Source of the DNA: Thalassospira indica
GTDB lineage: Bacteria; Pseudomonadota; Alphaproteobacteria; Rhodospirillales; Thalassospiraceae
DNA: 64,000 nucleotides
Direction: 5' to 3'
Assembly: GCF_003403095.1 (NCBI RefSeq)
Contig: NZ_CP031555.1
Location: forward strand, 4,094,001 to 4,158,000
This document shows positions 41,345 to 51,228 of the stretch, piece after piece. Both the position numbers and the translations under genes were made by a program. The notes beneath the pieces were generated by a model that was not told the DNA's origin, made no database searches, and saw only the letters and a program-made list of their open reading frames with translations. Within the stretch, counting starts at the first letter, position 1, and every line of letters begins with the position of its first letter.

Positions 41345-42718
41345 TCAGCTTTCCGGACGCAGTGCTGCGGAAACGTTCAGGCCTACGGTCAGGGCGGCAA
41401 GTGTCTGACCACTATCCGGGTCAATGATCGGCACCGTGATTTGCGACAGGAACGCACGGGTCGAGGCGTCATACCAAATATCAGTGATCAGTGCCTTTTC
41501 ACGATTAAGGCTATCGATCATCTGAAACTGGGCTTCGTCACTCTGATCAAAATCCGATGTCAGGCGGCTCATGCCGATGATCTGACCATGGGTGTCAAAA
41601 ACGAATGCCTCTGCCACTTGCTCGCCGATGCTGGCCTGAAACGTGCGAAGGTATTTTGACAAATCATTGCCAAGGATTTCCGTCGCGATTGCACTGGCGG
41701 CACCTTCGCGCGCCAGCGTGATCCATTCTTGATCAGTCAGACGTTTTTGATCGGAACTCTGTATTTCAGTCCCATCCAACTGGTTAAAAACATGGCCCAA
41801 AAGTTCCGGGGAACTTGCAAACTGGCGAATACCGGGCAGTTGAACATTCTGGATTGCTTCGCGTTCCCAGGCTTCCAAATGCATCGGGCGGGTTTCACAA
41901 AATTCCAAAACGGCATTGAGGTCATCAAGCAGCCGCGGGAAAGTCGCAACGTAATGTTTGGAAAAATACACAACCAGCGGAACATAGCGTTCGAACTGCA
42001 TCCGGAACTTATCGGCTGTCAGTTGCAGTTCCTTGCGGGCGAATTCAAAACTGTGCTTATCCACAAGGGCATATTCGACCCGACCTGCTGCTACTTGCGC
42101 GACCAGTGATGCAATCGAAGGTACGCGCATCACATCCGTGTAACCCTGTTCGAGCAGCCATTCGGCCTCGTTCGATCCCAGTATTGCCCCGACAGTTGAA
42201 AAATCACCAGGCTTTGGACGCCGACTGACACGGGGATCATCCGATTTGATTGCGGGCGACACCCACACCCATTTTTCAAGCGCCAACGGATTTGACGCCA
42301 CGGCGTATTCGTCCATCGCGTCGCTGATGCGGGCCAAAAAGAACCCGTCGGCCTTGCCGGTGCGCACCATTTCGCGGTTACGTTGGCGGGGTGCAATCGC
42401 CAGCCCATAGCCAATATCAAGCCGATCAAACACACAGTTCAGGATCGAAACCGAATATCCGCTGAGTATGCCGTTTTGAAGTTCCTGATAGGGGGGGTGC
42501 AGGTTGGTCTGCAAGATCAGGAAGCCATCCTGTTCGTCAAGATTGGCTTGTCCGGCTTCTGCCTGTGGCGATGCAAGATCATGCGCGGTCGCCAAGGATG
42601 ATATCAGAAGCAAAATGGCGGTCACGCAACAACAGAACACCGTCATTTCAAACGGATGCAAGAAGCCTTTGCAATCTTTCTTGTTATTGGCGTTTCCACA
42701 CCGGCGCAACATGAACAC
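41345..42718 (-). CDS. Periplasmic two-domain protein: solute-binding-like plus Cache/PAS-like domain
   Basis: A 457-residue exported or membrane-anchored protein. A hydrophobic segment (about 25-45) precedes an SBP_bac_3-like region (LILQTNLHPPYQELQNGILSGYSVSI, about 67-290). The last about 130 residues (VAEAFVFDTHGQIIGMSRLTSD, AFLSQITVPIIDPDSGQTLAALTVGL) read like a Cache/PAS sensor domain. No kinase, cyclase or transporter partner adjoins it. The start may lie later than 42718, for example at the Met of FEMTVFC. The function is unknown; signal binding is inferred. Confidence 0.72.
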   Translation of the reverse strand: MFMLRRCGNANNKKDCKGFLHPFEMTVFCCCVTAILLLISSLATAHDLASPQAEAGQANLDEQDGFLILQTNLHPPYQELQNGILSGYSVSILNCVFDRLDIGYGLAIAPRQRNREMVRTGKADGFFLARISDAMDEYAVASNPLALEKWVWVSPAIKSDDPRVSRRPKPGDFSTVGAILGSNEAEWLLEQGYTDVMRVPSIASLVAQVAAGRVEYALVDKHSFEFARKELQLTADKFRMQFERYVPLVVYFSKHYVATFPRLLDDLNAVLEFCETRPMHLEAWEREAIQNVQLPGIRQFASSPELLGHVFNQLDGTEIQSSDQKRLTDQEWITLAREGAASAIATEILGNDLSKYLRTFQASIGEQVAEAFVFDTHGQIIGMSRLTSDFDQSDEAQFQMIDSLNREKALITDIWYDASTRAFLSQITVPIIDPDSGQTLAALTVGLNVSAALRPES

Positions 42719-42792
42719 ACGCCACCTGACAATTACACGTTACGGACCATTTGGATATTGGACCGCAAAGATGCACTTGCAAGACGCCCCGG

Positions 42793-43362
42793 TTAATCGT
42801 CACCGGTATAGAGTTCCGGGGATATCCGTTTGACGGCGGGCCCGTCACTGCGCCAGCCATGGCAGGTATTGATCAAGGGATTGCGTCGTGGCGGTTTGTC
42901 ATCGGTTTCATCGCGTGCCTGCAGGGATTCCTTTGCAAGGATCGGGAAAACTGTCTGAAACGCCGTGGTCGCAACCGGGCCCATCAATTCATTCAGATGC
43001 GTACAGCCATGAACGCCCCCCACCCGGTCGCGGATCTGTTTGCGCAGGCCCGGGCCAAGCTTCAAACCGACCAGCTTTTCGTAATTCGGGGCAATCGCAT
43101 CACAGGCCGAAAACGGGGCATAGTCGGTTACGGCCTCGACCTCGCGGATCACAAGATCATCGCCAATGGTAACGCGTATCCACATCCCGTGGACCGGCTC
43201 GCCAGCGGGGATTTCACCCCGATCATGATTGGAAAAACCATAGGTTTTAACATCGGTGATGTGGCCTTCGATATCCCAAAGGCCGTCTTTGCGCCGGAAC
43301 CCCTGACAGGTCACCGTGCGTGTATGGATGTGTTCGCGTTCTGCGGGGCGGGACAGTGGCAT
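42793..43362 (-). CDS. DUF2889-family protein
   Basis: A 189-residue protein resembling DUF2889: CQGFRRKDGLWDIEGHITD near the N-terminus and GCTHLNELMGPVATTAFQT near the C-terminus, with conserved Cys and His that could bind metal. No biochemical role is established for the family. It stands alone between unrelated genes. Confidence 0.82.
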   Translation of the reverse strand: MPLSRPAEREHIHTRTVTCQGFRRKDGLWDIEGHITDVKTYGFSNHDRGEIPAGEPVHGMWIRVTIGDDLVIREVEAVTDYAPFSACDAIAPNYEKLVGLKLGPGLRKQIRDRVGGVHGCTHLNELMGPVATTAFQTVFPILAKESLQARDETDDKPPRRNPLINTCHGWRSDGPAVKRISPELYTGDD

Positions 43363-43513
43363 CGGAATTTCTCCTTTACGTAAACGTAAAGACGTTCACC
43401 TGCACGCTGTCAAGTCGCAAACGCATTTTCCGTCATTCCCGCCGCCCAAACCTGGCAGCGAAAGACGGTCACCGGAATTTCGGGAAATTCATCCGAATTC
43501 ATCACAGTGCAAA

Positions 43514-43540
43514 GGTCTGACGGGAACTCCCCGTCAGGCC
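43514..43540 (-). terminator. Hairpin downstream of the CBS-domain gene, possible terminator
   Basis: An 11-bp stem (43514-43524 with 43530-43540, one G-U pair) with a 5-nt loop lies 35 bp past the CBS gene stop. The tail is not U-rich, so termination strength is uncertain. Confidence 0.5.
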
Positions 43541-43574
43541 GATGCCATATGCCTTATCCGAAAAACCGGTGACT

Positions 43575-44024
43575 TCAGGCCACGCCGTAGTCCGAACCGA
43601 AGATGAACTTTTCGCGTTCCCGAACATCTTCTTCGAGTTGGCGTTTGACCACGTTAAACAGGTCACGGATCGACACCATGCCAACAACCTTGTCGCCATC
43701 GACAACCGGCAGGTGGCGGTATCGACGTGCACTCATCAGATCAAGTGCACTCATGGCGGAATCATTCGGGCCAAGCGTATCGGGATCAGCGGTCATGACT
43801 TTGGAAAGCGGCACAGATGCCGCATCCAGCCCCTTTGCCACCACGCGGTTGACAAGATCACGCTCGGTAAAAATTCCAGCCAGTCTGGCGTTGTTATCAA
43901 CGATGATGACAGCGCCAATCTTACGCTCGGCCATCATGGTGACGGCATCCATCACGGAATCGGCGGGGTTGAGTGTCGCGATGGATTGTTCCTGGACCAC
44001 ACCCGGTACAATTTTCGTATCCAT
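43575..44024 (-). CDS. CBS-domain protein
   Basis: A 149-residue protein made of a tandem CBS pair (VMDAVTMMAERKIGAVIIVDNNARLAGIFTERDL and SALDLMSARRYRHLPVVDGDKVVGMVSIRDL). The start at 44024 follows GAGAGA and gives a compact two-CBS protein; the frame extends further upstream without support. Such proteins sense adenine nucleotides or other ligands. No fused effector is present, so its partner is unknown. Confidence 0.9.
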   Translation of the reverse strand: MDTKIVPGVVQEQSIATLNPADSVMDAVTMMAERKIGAVIIVDNNARLAGIFTERDLVNRVVAKGLDAASVPLSKVMTADPDTLGPNDSAMSALDLMSARRYRHLPVVDGDKVVGMVSIRDLFNVVKRQLEEDVREREKFIFGSDYGVA

Positions 44025-44276
44025 GCATCTCTCTCTGCAGGTTGCTATTGCCACATGCCCAAACCCGATCAGATCATCTGGTTTCACACTGAGTGATGTC
44101 ATATAGAAATGACGTCACTGGATGACACAGTGTGACGGGCCCTTATTTGCAAGTGGCCCTGCAATCCTGTGGGTCAAGACCCTGAAACAAGAGTTTAACC
44201 CATAAGTAGATAAAGCTGAAATTTTTTACGCTATAGTGGTTTGTCGGCAACACACCGGTAAAGCGGGCAAGAAGGT

Positions 44277-45551
44277 TTATTCCTGCTCTTCCCCGGCCGG
44301 ATCGGTCACCGCACGCAGACGTACACGGGTGATCTGGTTGCGAATACGCCGCAGCACTTCAAACTCAAAGCCATGGAAACGGAACTGTTGCCCGACATCG
44401 GGAATACGGCGGGTTTCATACAGCAAAAGGCCGGCCACGGTGGCGGCTTCTTCATCCGGAAGACGCCATCCGAAGCGACGGTTCAAATCGCGAATGGTAA
44501 CATCACCGCGCACAATGACCGATCCGTCAGCCTGTGGCTGGACACCAACCACTTCGACGTCGGTTTCATCGGCAATATCGCCAACGATTTCTTCCAGAAT
44601 GTCTTCAAGCGACACAACGCCTTCGAACGCGCCATATTCGTCAACAACGATGGCAAAATGTTCGTGCCGTTCCTTGAACGCCTTGAGCTGGTCGGCAAGG
44701 GTGGTTGAATCCGGAATAAACCAGGGTTCGGAACTCAGTTCGCGGACATCCTCGGCACTGGCGGGCTTGGCCCCGCGCACAATCGCCTTGAGAACTTCAC
44801 GCGCATGCAGGACGCCGACAATGTTGTCCGGGTCCTTTTCGTAGATCGGAATGCGGGTGTGCGGACTTGCCAGAACCGTATCAAGGATTTCTTCCATCGG
44901 GCGGGAAATGTCGATCATCTGCACCTTGCGACGGTGCACCATGATTTCCCAAACGCCGACATCTTCGAGATCAAGCACCCCGTGCAACATGGTGCGTTCG
45001 GCATGATGGTTACCGACAACCACGTCATCGGCATGCAGTTCGATGGCACCACGCAATTCACGTTCGCTATCAAGCCCGGGGCCCTCGCCACTGCCAAACA
45101 GGCGCAGGGTGGCCTGCACCAGGACCTGAATGGTCTGGGTGATCGGCGCGAACAGCACGACAAGGATGCTCATCGGGCGCGCGACCCGCAGCGCCATGGT
45201 ATCGGCATGCTGAAGCGCGTAGGTCTTTGGCAGAATTTCCGAGAAAATCAGAACAAGCGCGGTCATCACGGCCGTTGCATACACGACACCGTTTTCACCA
45301 AACAGTTCGATCATCACCGATGTTGCAAGGGCAGAGGCCAGAATGTTGACCATGTTGTTGCCAAGCAGGATCGCGCCCAGCAACCGTTCCTGATACCGCC
45401 GCAACCTGTTGACGATTGCGGCCCGAATGTCACCATCCTGTTCCTTGTGATGCATGACCGGACGCGACGCCGCCGTCAGCGCGGTTTCCGAGCCAGAAAA
45501 GAATGCCGAAAGCATCAGCAGCAAAAAAATCACGACAATCGTGATCGTCAT
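44277..45551 (-). CDS. CorC/HlyC-family transporter-like protein (DUF21-CBS-CorC)
   Basis: A 424-residue membrane protein. The N-terminal DUF21/CNNM region (about 1-190) contains FFSGSETALTAASRPVMH, then comes a CBS pair with VMVHRR-like and VVDEYGAFEGVVSLEDILEEIVGDI segments, and a C-terminal CorC_HlyC transporter-associated domain. Relatives are implicated in magnesium or other cation efflux. It lies downstream of aroK-aroB on the same strand, an arrangement common in alphaproteobacteria. Confidence 0.92.
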   Translation of the reverse strand: MTITIVVIFLLLMLSAFFSGSETALTAASRPVMHHKEQDGDIRAAIVNRLRRYQERLLGAILLGNNMVNILASALATSVMIELFGENGVVYATAVMTALVLIFSEILPKTYALQHADTMALRVARPMSILVVLFAPITQTIQVLVQATLRLFGSGEGPGLDSERELRGAIELHADDVVVGNHHAERTMLHGVLDLEDVGVWEIMVHRRKVQMIDISRPMEEILDTVLASPHTRIPIYEKDPDNIVGVLHAREVLKAIVRGAKPASAEDVRELSSEPWFIPDSTTLADQLKAFKERHEHFAIVVDEYGAFEGVVSLEDILEEIVGDIADETDVEVVGVQPQADGSVIVRGDVTIRDLNRRFGWRLPDEEAATVAGLLLYETRRIPDVGQQFRFHGFEFEVLRRIRNQITRVRLRAVTDPAGEEQE

Positions 45552-45730
45552 TCAGGGCCGTCTCCAAGCGGTGATTGCAACAGAGCAAGTTTGTTCTGTG
45601 TTCATCTATAAGGTCAAATGCCGTTAAATAAGTTAACAACAACACATTGGCGGCAAAGTCACCACCGCGAAGTGATCGCCACCATGCACGTCCGTCGACC
45701 CACACGCATTGTGGATCAGAATAAAATTGA

Positions 45731-46846
45731 TCAACCGCGACAGGATCGGGTGATCGCCGCACGCATTTTTTCAACATCCATTGCCTTGGATGTAAATACC
45801 TTGCCGATCCCGCGGGTCATCACAAAGGTGATCTCGCCGTCGCGGACTTTTTTGTCGCGCGACATGTGACTGATCACCTTGTCGATATCCCAATGCATGC
45901 CCGTGACCTCGGACGCCGTCACCGGAAGACCAACCGATTTCAGATGGGCAACAATTCGGTCTTTCTCGCCCGCAGGCGCCATACCCATGGCACCACAAAC
46001 GTCATGGGCAATGACCATCCCCATGGCAACGGCTTCGCCATGCAAAAGCTTTTCGCCATATCCGGTTTCGGCTTCCAGCGCGTGGCCAAAGGTGTGACCA
46101 AGGTTCAAAAGTGCGCGCTTGCCGCCTTCGCGTTCATCTTCGGACACAATGCGGGCCTTCGCCGCACAGCTTTTGATCACGGCCTGACGGCGCTCAGGCC
46201 CGTCTTTATCAAGAACCGCCTGCCCGTTTTCTTCAAGCCAGGCAAAGAATTCCGGATCATCGATCAGGCCGTATTTCGCAATCTCGGCATAACCAGACCG
46301 CAATTCACGTGCAGGCAAGGTATCAAGAACGGATGTATCGGCCAGGACCAGACGCGGTTGGTGAAACGCACCAATCAGGTTCTTGCCCGACTTGGAATTG
46401 ATCCCGGTCTTGCCGCCAACGGAGCTATCGACTTGCGACAGCAAAGTGGTCGGGATCTGAACGAAATCAAGACCGCGCAACAAAGACGCCGCAACAAACC
46501 CGGCAAGATCGCCGACAACCCCGCCACCCAGGGCAATGATCAGGGTGGACCGTTCGATCCCCATCGCCAAAATCTGTTCGACAACGTTTTCGAACATGGC
46601 AAAGCTTTTGGACTTTTCACCAGACGGCACAACGACTTCACGGTGAGGAATGCCCGCCCCGTCAAGCGATGCCAGAACGGTCGGCAAATGATTGTCCGAC
46701 AGTGCCGCATCGCTGATCACGACCACACCGGCCTTCTTGACGAACGGGGCAATATATTTGGCGGTATCGGCCAAAAGGTTGCTGCCAACAAGGATGTCAT
46801 AGCTGCGCGCGCCAAGGTCGACGCGAAGGGTGTCGTGATTGCTCAC
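45731..46846 (-). CDS. aroB: 3-dehydroquinate synthase
   Basis: The second enzyme of the shikimate pathway, converting DAHP to 3-dehydroquinate with NAD and a divalent metal. The 371-residue length is typical. Motifs include the nucleotide-binding LIIALGGGVVGDLAGFVA, TTLLSQVDSSVGGKTGIN, and metal-ligand His residues in LLNLGHTFGHALEAETGYGEKLLHGEAVAMGM. It starts 4 bp after the aroK stop, a conserved aroK-aroB pair. Confidence 0.96.
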   Translation of the reverse strand: MSNHDTLRVDLGARSYDILVGSNLLADTAKYIAPFVKKAGVVVISDAALSDNHLPTVLASLDGAGIPHREVVVPSGEKSKSFAMFENVVEQILAMGIERSTLIIALGGGVVGDLAGFVAASLLRGLDFVQIPTTLLSQVDSSVGGKTGINSKSGKNLIGAFHQPRLVLADTSVLDTLPARELRSGYAEIAKYGLIDDPEFFAWLEENGQAVLDKDGPERRQAVIKSCAAKARIVSEDEREGGKRALLNLGHTFGHALEAETGYGEKLLHGEAVAMGMVIAHDVCGAMGMAPAGEKDRIVAHLKSVGLPVTASEVTGMHWDIDKVISHMSRDKKVRDGEITFVMTRGIGKVFTSKAMDVEKMRAAITRSCRG

Positions 46847-46850
46847 TCTG

Positions 46851-47462
46851 TCAGGTTCCTGTCTTGATCAACTGACCATCGTCATCAAAGGAATTGGCAA
46901 GCAGTTCAAGAACCGCATCGCGGGTGGCTTCCTTTGAGGATTCATCACAGTCGAAAATAATGTCTGCCCCAGCATAGACCGGGTAACGCGTCTCGATCAA
47001 ATCCGCGAGAATTTGTCTGGGATCACCGTTATTGAGTAACGGACGATGGGTCCGCCCGCTGGTGCGGTGCATCAGCAGATCAAGGTCGGCACGCAGCCAG
47101 ACCGATACGGATTTTTCGAGGATTAATTGTCGGGTACGTTCGCGAATAAACGCACCACCGCCAGTGGCCAACACGATCTGTTCGCCATCAAGCAAACGGG
47201 CAATTACACGTTCCTCGCCGTCGCGAAACGCCTCTTCGCCATACAGCTTGAAGATATCGGCGATCGAGCAGCCAGCGGCTTCTTCAATTTCGCGGTCGGC
47301 ATCGACAAAATCCAGCTTGAGTTCCTTGGCGACCATACGGCCGATGCAGCTTTTTCCTGCACCCATTAGTCCAATGAACACCAATGTCCGGCCTTTCAGG
47401 CCGTCCCGAATTTTGGCGATCACGTCTTCGTGCAAACCCGACTCGGCAATGTTGCTGTCCAT
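46851..47462 (-). CDS. aroK: Shikimate kinase
   Basis: Phosphorylates shikimate at the 3-hydroxyl using ATP. P-loop [26 protein letters not shown] (substrate-binding Asp) and ATGGGAFI are clear. The frame is open to 47561; I place the start at Met 47462 (about 203 residues), with 47492 possible, because residues further upstream do not resemble the family. The gene is divergent from the small membrane-protein/xerD group. Confidence 0.93.
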   Translation of the reverse strand: MDSNIAESGLHEDVIAKIRDGLKGRTLVFIGLMGAGKSCIGRMVAKELKLDFVDADREIEEAAGCSIADIFKLYGEEAFRDGEERVIARLLDGEQIVLATGGGAFIRERTRQLILEKSVSVWLRADLDLLMHRTSGRTHRPLLNNGDPRQILADLIETRYPVYAGADIIFDCDESSKEATRDAVLELLANSFDDDGQLIKTGT

Positions 47463-47849
47463 GTTCGGTTTGCAGTCCTGTGGTTCAATCATTGAGATAC
47501 AAATTACCCAAATCTTTAGGCCAGCTTGCCCCCGAACGCAAGCAAACCGGACAGAAAACACGACAAAAATACTGCGCCAAATTGCCCCTTTCAGTCACTT
47601 TAGGCATGCGTGTGCATCGTTTTGCCCAATGTTGTTCTGCGCGATGGCATTAACTCTCTGTGAGTAACAGGCACTTATACTGCCTTTAAGTTGCCGAATT
47701 GGAGTGCGACCAACCCAATGCGATGACGGGTTCAAGAAACTTGGACGGATGGCCAGAATGATTGGCGGTTGCGGTTCTTGCATCTTTGATTTTCGTCCGC
47801 ATACTGGTATTCGCGTCCATCGCTTAAACGCTTCGAAGTCTGGATTAAA

Positions 47850-47987
47850 ATGAGAATTTTATCGCGCATCATCCTGTTGCTGGTTATCGCCGTGATTGCC
47901 GGCGGTGCCACTTTCCTGGTGACCTGGGACATTCCTGCCCCGACCGCCCAAATCGAAGAAACCATCCCGAATTCGAGGTTTAACTAA
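47850..47987 (+). CDS. Small single-helix membrane protein of unknown function (45 aa)
   Basis: A short gene: ATG 47850, TAA 47985-47987. The product MRILSRIILLLVIAVIAGGA... has one strong hydrophobic helix (about residues 4-25) followed by the hydrophilic tail WDIPAPTAQIEETIPNSRFN. The next gene starts one base after its stop, so the two are probably co-translated. Short inner-membrane proteins of this form with an IPAP-like tail occur at this locus in related bacteria, as far as I recall, but I cannot assign a function. Confidence 0.7.
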   Translation: MRILSRIILLLVIAVIAGGATFLVTWDIPAPTAQIEETIPNSRFN

Positions 47988-47988
47988 G

Positions 47989-50055
47989 ATGACATTGCGT
48001 TCCCGCCTGTTAATGCAGACCTGTGTACTGGCCATGATGACGGGAACGGGACTTGGTTCCGCCCCTGCAAACGCGCAAAACTCGGCCCCCGTGCCGTTGT
48101 TTTTAAAACAGGAAGCAGAACAGGACGCGGAACGCCAGGTTGCCCCAAGCCCGACCAATCCGGGGGCCACATCGGCCCCGCGATCAGGCGGCTTTGGCAA
48201 TACGTCATCTGGCACCACCGAGACTGATACATTCCCGTCGGATCCGAACGCGGTGCAATCGCTGTCGCTTGGCGCGGTCGACGCCGAGGCCGTCGGGACC
48301 ATTGATCAATCGCGTGGCGGCCTTGGCACCGATATGTGGAACGGCACCACCCGCCGGTCTGCTGCACAACTGATTTCAGAATTGCCCGCGACCCCGGCGA
48401 CCCATGCTGCGCGTGACTTGCAAAAACGCCTGCTTCTGTCCGCAGCAGCCCTGCCACAGGGGTCGGCCGATATCAGCCTGCTTGAAGCACGTGTTGCAAA
48501 GCTGATCGAGATGGGTGCGCTTGATGACGCCATAGAACTTGTTCGCGCCGCCCCGCAAGGATCGCGCGGCTCGATGCTGGCGCAGGCAGAGGTCAATGCC
48601 CTTCTGATTGGCTCCAGAATTGATGCGGCGTGTGACGCGATTGAAGGTTACGGCGCAAGTTACGAGGAGCTTTTCTGGCTCAAGGCGGCGGCGATGTGCG
48701 CGTTTTACGCCAACGATCCGACTTCGGCGGCCTTCACCGTCGACCTTGTGCGTGAAATGGGTGGCGAAGGCGATGCCACGTTCTTTGGTCTGGTTTCCGC
48801 AATCCGCAGTGGCAGTACTGCCGATGCCGACTTGCTAAATGACTTGCGCCCGATCGATCTGGCACTTCTGGCGATTGCCAAACAATCGATCCCAACCAGC
48901 CAGCTTGAAACCGACAATCCAGCCGCCATCATTGGCATTACCACTGCCAATGCGACTGCGACCGACGTTCGCCTTGAGGCCGCCCGCAAGGCTGAAAATC
49001 TTGGCCTGATCAGCCCGGAAAAGCTGGCTGATGTGTATCAGTCGGTGAGTTTCGAACCGGCGGCATTGGAAAGCGTTCTTGATGATGCCAGCGAAGGCAT
49101 TCAGGCGCGACAGTATGCCAAGCTTTATCAGGCCGCAGCGCAAAGTGATGTTGCCGCCGCACGGGCCGAAATTCTGGCCGCCCTGTTTGAAGCCGCCGAT
49201 TTTGAAGGCGATTTCATGCAGGCCGCAAGGCTGGCAGCGCCGCTGATGACCGACATTCCGGTGAATGGCGACTTTTCGTGGTTTGCTGTTCCCGCCCTTC
49301 GGGCATCAATTGCCGCAAACAATTTCGAGCGGGCCGAGAACTGGCTTCAGGTTGCAAAATCATCGGCCAATGCATCGAATGACATTTCATCACGCCTGAG
49401 CCTGCTTTATCCGGTTCTGGCGATTTCCGGTCTTGAAGAAACAGGTGCCGTTCGACCGATGGCCATGGCATCGGATGGAAGCTCTTCGCAGAGTTTTGGG
49501 TCTGATCCACAATCCGGCCCAACGCAAAACTTCGGTCTTGGCGGTGCAGTCGTGCCGGGCGCACCGACATCAAGTGGCGGCATGGCATCGGCAACCGTGA
49601 TGCCCAACTCGGCCTCGGCCGAGGATGTGCAAAGCGCATCTGATCGCGCAGCCGCCCTTGCCCGCCATCGTGCCCGCATGGTCGAATGGCAGGAAATGCA
49701 GGCTGCGCGCGGTGATCAGGCCGCTGCACGACGTTATAGCGAACTGATCTTCAACCTGTTTGAAGGTTTCGGCATCGAAGTCCCCAATACGTTGTGGGAC
49801 AGCATTCTGACCGCACCCTATGCCGAACAACGCATGACAACCAGCAGTGCGGTTTCGCATCAACTCAACGCAGCTGCGGCGGCGCGACAAAAGGCGAAAA
49901 CCGCGGCATTGGCCATTCAGGCCCAGCAGGTCGCAGCCGTTGATAATGCCGACCCCAAAGTCCTTAGCGATACCGTTACGTCGCTTCTGATCATCGGGCA
50001 GGAAAATGACGCACGGCGTCTGGCGACAGAACTGCTGATGTCGTTTAATCAGTAG
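47989..50055 (+). CDS. Large secreted protein of unknown function
   Basis: A 688-residue protein with a clear signal peptide (MTLRSRLLMQTCVLAMM..., cleavage near ANAQ). A Gln/Pro/Ser/Thr-rich low-complexity stretch follows (about 30-110), then a long Ala/Leu/Glu-rich helical region that looks like divergent helical repeats (LLEARVAKLIEMGALDDAIELVRAAPQ, then many similar segments). A Gly/Ser-rich linker lies near residues 490-545. No catalytic motif is visible. It is flanked by a tiny membrane protein and xerD and divergent from aroK. A periplasmic scaffold role is possible but unproven. Confidence 0.8.
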   Translation: MTLRSRLLMQTCVLAMMTGTGLGSAPANAQNSAPVPLFLKQEAEQDAERQVAPSPTNPGATSAPRSGGFGNTSSGTTETDTFPSDPNAVQSLSLGAVDAEAVGTIDQSRGGLGTDMWNGTTRRSAAQLISELPATPATHAARDLQKRLLLSAAALPQGSADISLLEARVAKLIEMGALDDAIELVRAAPQGSRGSMLAQAEVNALLIGSRIDAACDAIEGYGASYEELFWLKAAAMCAFYANDPTSAAFTVDLVREMGGEGDATFFGLVSAIRSGSTADADLLNDLRPIDLALLAIAKQSIPTSQLETDNPAAIIGITTANATATDVRLEAARKAENLGLISPEKLADVYQSVSFEPAALESVLDDASEGIQARQYAKLYQAAAQSDVAAARAEILAALFEAADFEGDFMQAARLAAPLMTDIPVNGDFSWFAVPALRASIAANNFERAENWLQVAKSSANASNDISSRLSLLYPVLAISGLEETGAVRPMAMASDGSSSQSFGSDPQSGPTQNFGLGGAVVPGAPTSSGGMASATVMPNSASAEDVQSASDRAAALARHRARMVEWQEMQAARGDQAAARRYSELIFNLFEGFGIEVPNTLWDSILTAPYAEQRMTTSSAVSHQLNAAAAARQKAKTAALAIQAQQVAAVDNADPKVLSDTVTSLLIIGQENDARRLATELLMSFNQ

Positions 50056-50082
50056 GCTCTTTAATCACTGGCAGGACCGGTC

Positions 50083-51033
50083 ATGGCCAAGGCACTGACA
50101 AGCTCGTTGATATCGGCCTTTCTGGAAATGATGGCCGCAGAACGCGGGGCCAGTGTGCACACGCTTGACGCCTATCGGCGTGATCTTGAAGATTATGCGT
50201 CATCGCTGACTGCGGGCAAAGCCGATCCGGTATCGGCAAGTGATGCGGATGTCCGACGCTATATGGCCGAACTGGGGTCTGCCGGGCTCGCCCCGCGGAC
50301 ACAGGCGCGACGCCTGTCGGCCTTGCGGCAGTTTCACAAGTTCCTTTATTCCGATGGGTATCGCGATGATGACCCGTCATCGAATATCGACAGCCCGCAA
50401 CAGGGGCAGACCCTGCCAAAATTCCTGTCGATTGAAGAAATTGATCGTCTGATCATCGCCGCCACCAATCATCCGGGCATCAAGGGCAAGCGCTTACTTG
50501 CGATGATAGAGCTGATGTATGCCACCGGCATGCGCGTTTCGGAGCTGGTCGAGCTCCCCTTTGCCGCAGCCGCGCGTGATCCGCAGATGCTGATTGTGCG
50601 CGGCAAGGGCAGCAAGGAACGGCTGGTGCCGCTTTCCGATCCGGCCCGTGATGCGCTGCGTGATTATCTTGAAGTGCGTGATGCCTTCATTCCATCAGAC
50701 AAATCAAACGGCCATGCCGACCGCCCCGGGCAATCCTCATACCTTTTCCCGTCACGCGGGAAAACCGGGCATTTGACCCGTCAGATGTTTCTGAAAATGA
50801 TCAAGGATCTGGCGATTGAGGCCGGTGTCCCGCCATCAAAGGTATCGCCGCACGTCTTGCGCCATTCCTTTGCCAGTCACCTTCTGGCCAATGGGGCTGA
50901 TTTGCGCAGCCTGCAAAAGATGCTGGGCCATTCAGATATCTCGACCACCCAGATTTATACCCATGTTCTCGAGTCACGGCTGCGCGGACTGGTTCAGGAA
51001 CATCATCCGCTGGCCACACGGGCAATTGGTTAG
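50083..51033 (+). CDS. xerD: Tyrosine recombinase XerD
   Basis: A site-specific recombinase resolving chromosome dimers with XerC, 316 residues. The N-terminal SAM-like core-binding region is followed by a catalytic domain with Arg in ATGMRVSELVEL, Lys in GKGSKERLVPL, His-x-x-Arg in HVLRHSFASHLL, His in LGHSDI and the nucleophile Tyr in TTQIYTHV. The position beside aroK is conserved in alphaproteobacteria and supports chromosomal XerD rather than a mobile integrase. Confidence 0.93.
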   Translation: MAKALTSSLISAFLEMMAAERGASVHTLDAYRRDLEDYASSLTAGKADPVSASDADVRRYMAELGSAGLAPRTQARRLSALRQFHKFLYSDGYRDDDPSSNIDSPQQGQTLPKFLSIEEIDRLIIAATNHPGIKGKRLLAMIELMYATGMRVSELVELPFAAAARDPQMLIVRGKGSKERLVPLSDPARDALRDYLEVRDAFIPSDKSNGHADRPGQSSYLFPSRGKTGHLTRQMFLKMIKDLAIEAGVPPSKVSPHVLRHSFASHLLANGADLRSLQKMLGHSDISTTQIYTHVLESRLRGLVQEHHPLATRAIG

Positions 51034-51228
51034 TCGAGGCAGTATCGGGTTCGCCGATTTGTCTAACCCCTTTGTATAGAGATCCAGCCGTTTCTTGATG
51101 AAAAAGCGGATGTTTTCTGCGGATGTCACATATTCGTAACCCCACTGTCATGAACTTGTTGTCATATCTGGGATAACAGCAAACCTCGGAACTTCTAATT
51201 CTCACAACTTCCGGGAAAGCCGACCATT

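Noticed and set aside
45866..46867. A 333-codon open frame on the plus strand
   Set aside because: Antisense to aroB with no independent support.
50083..51033. Tyrosine recombinase considered as a prophage or island integrase
   Set aside because: Length, motif spacing and the position beside aroK match chromosomal XerD; no attachment-site duplication or phage genes are nearby.
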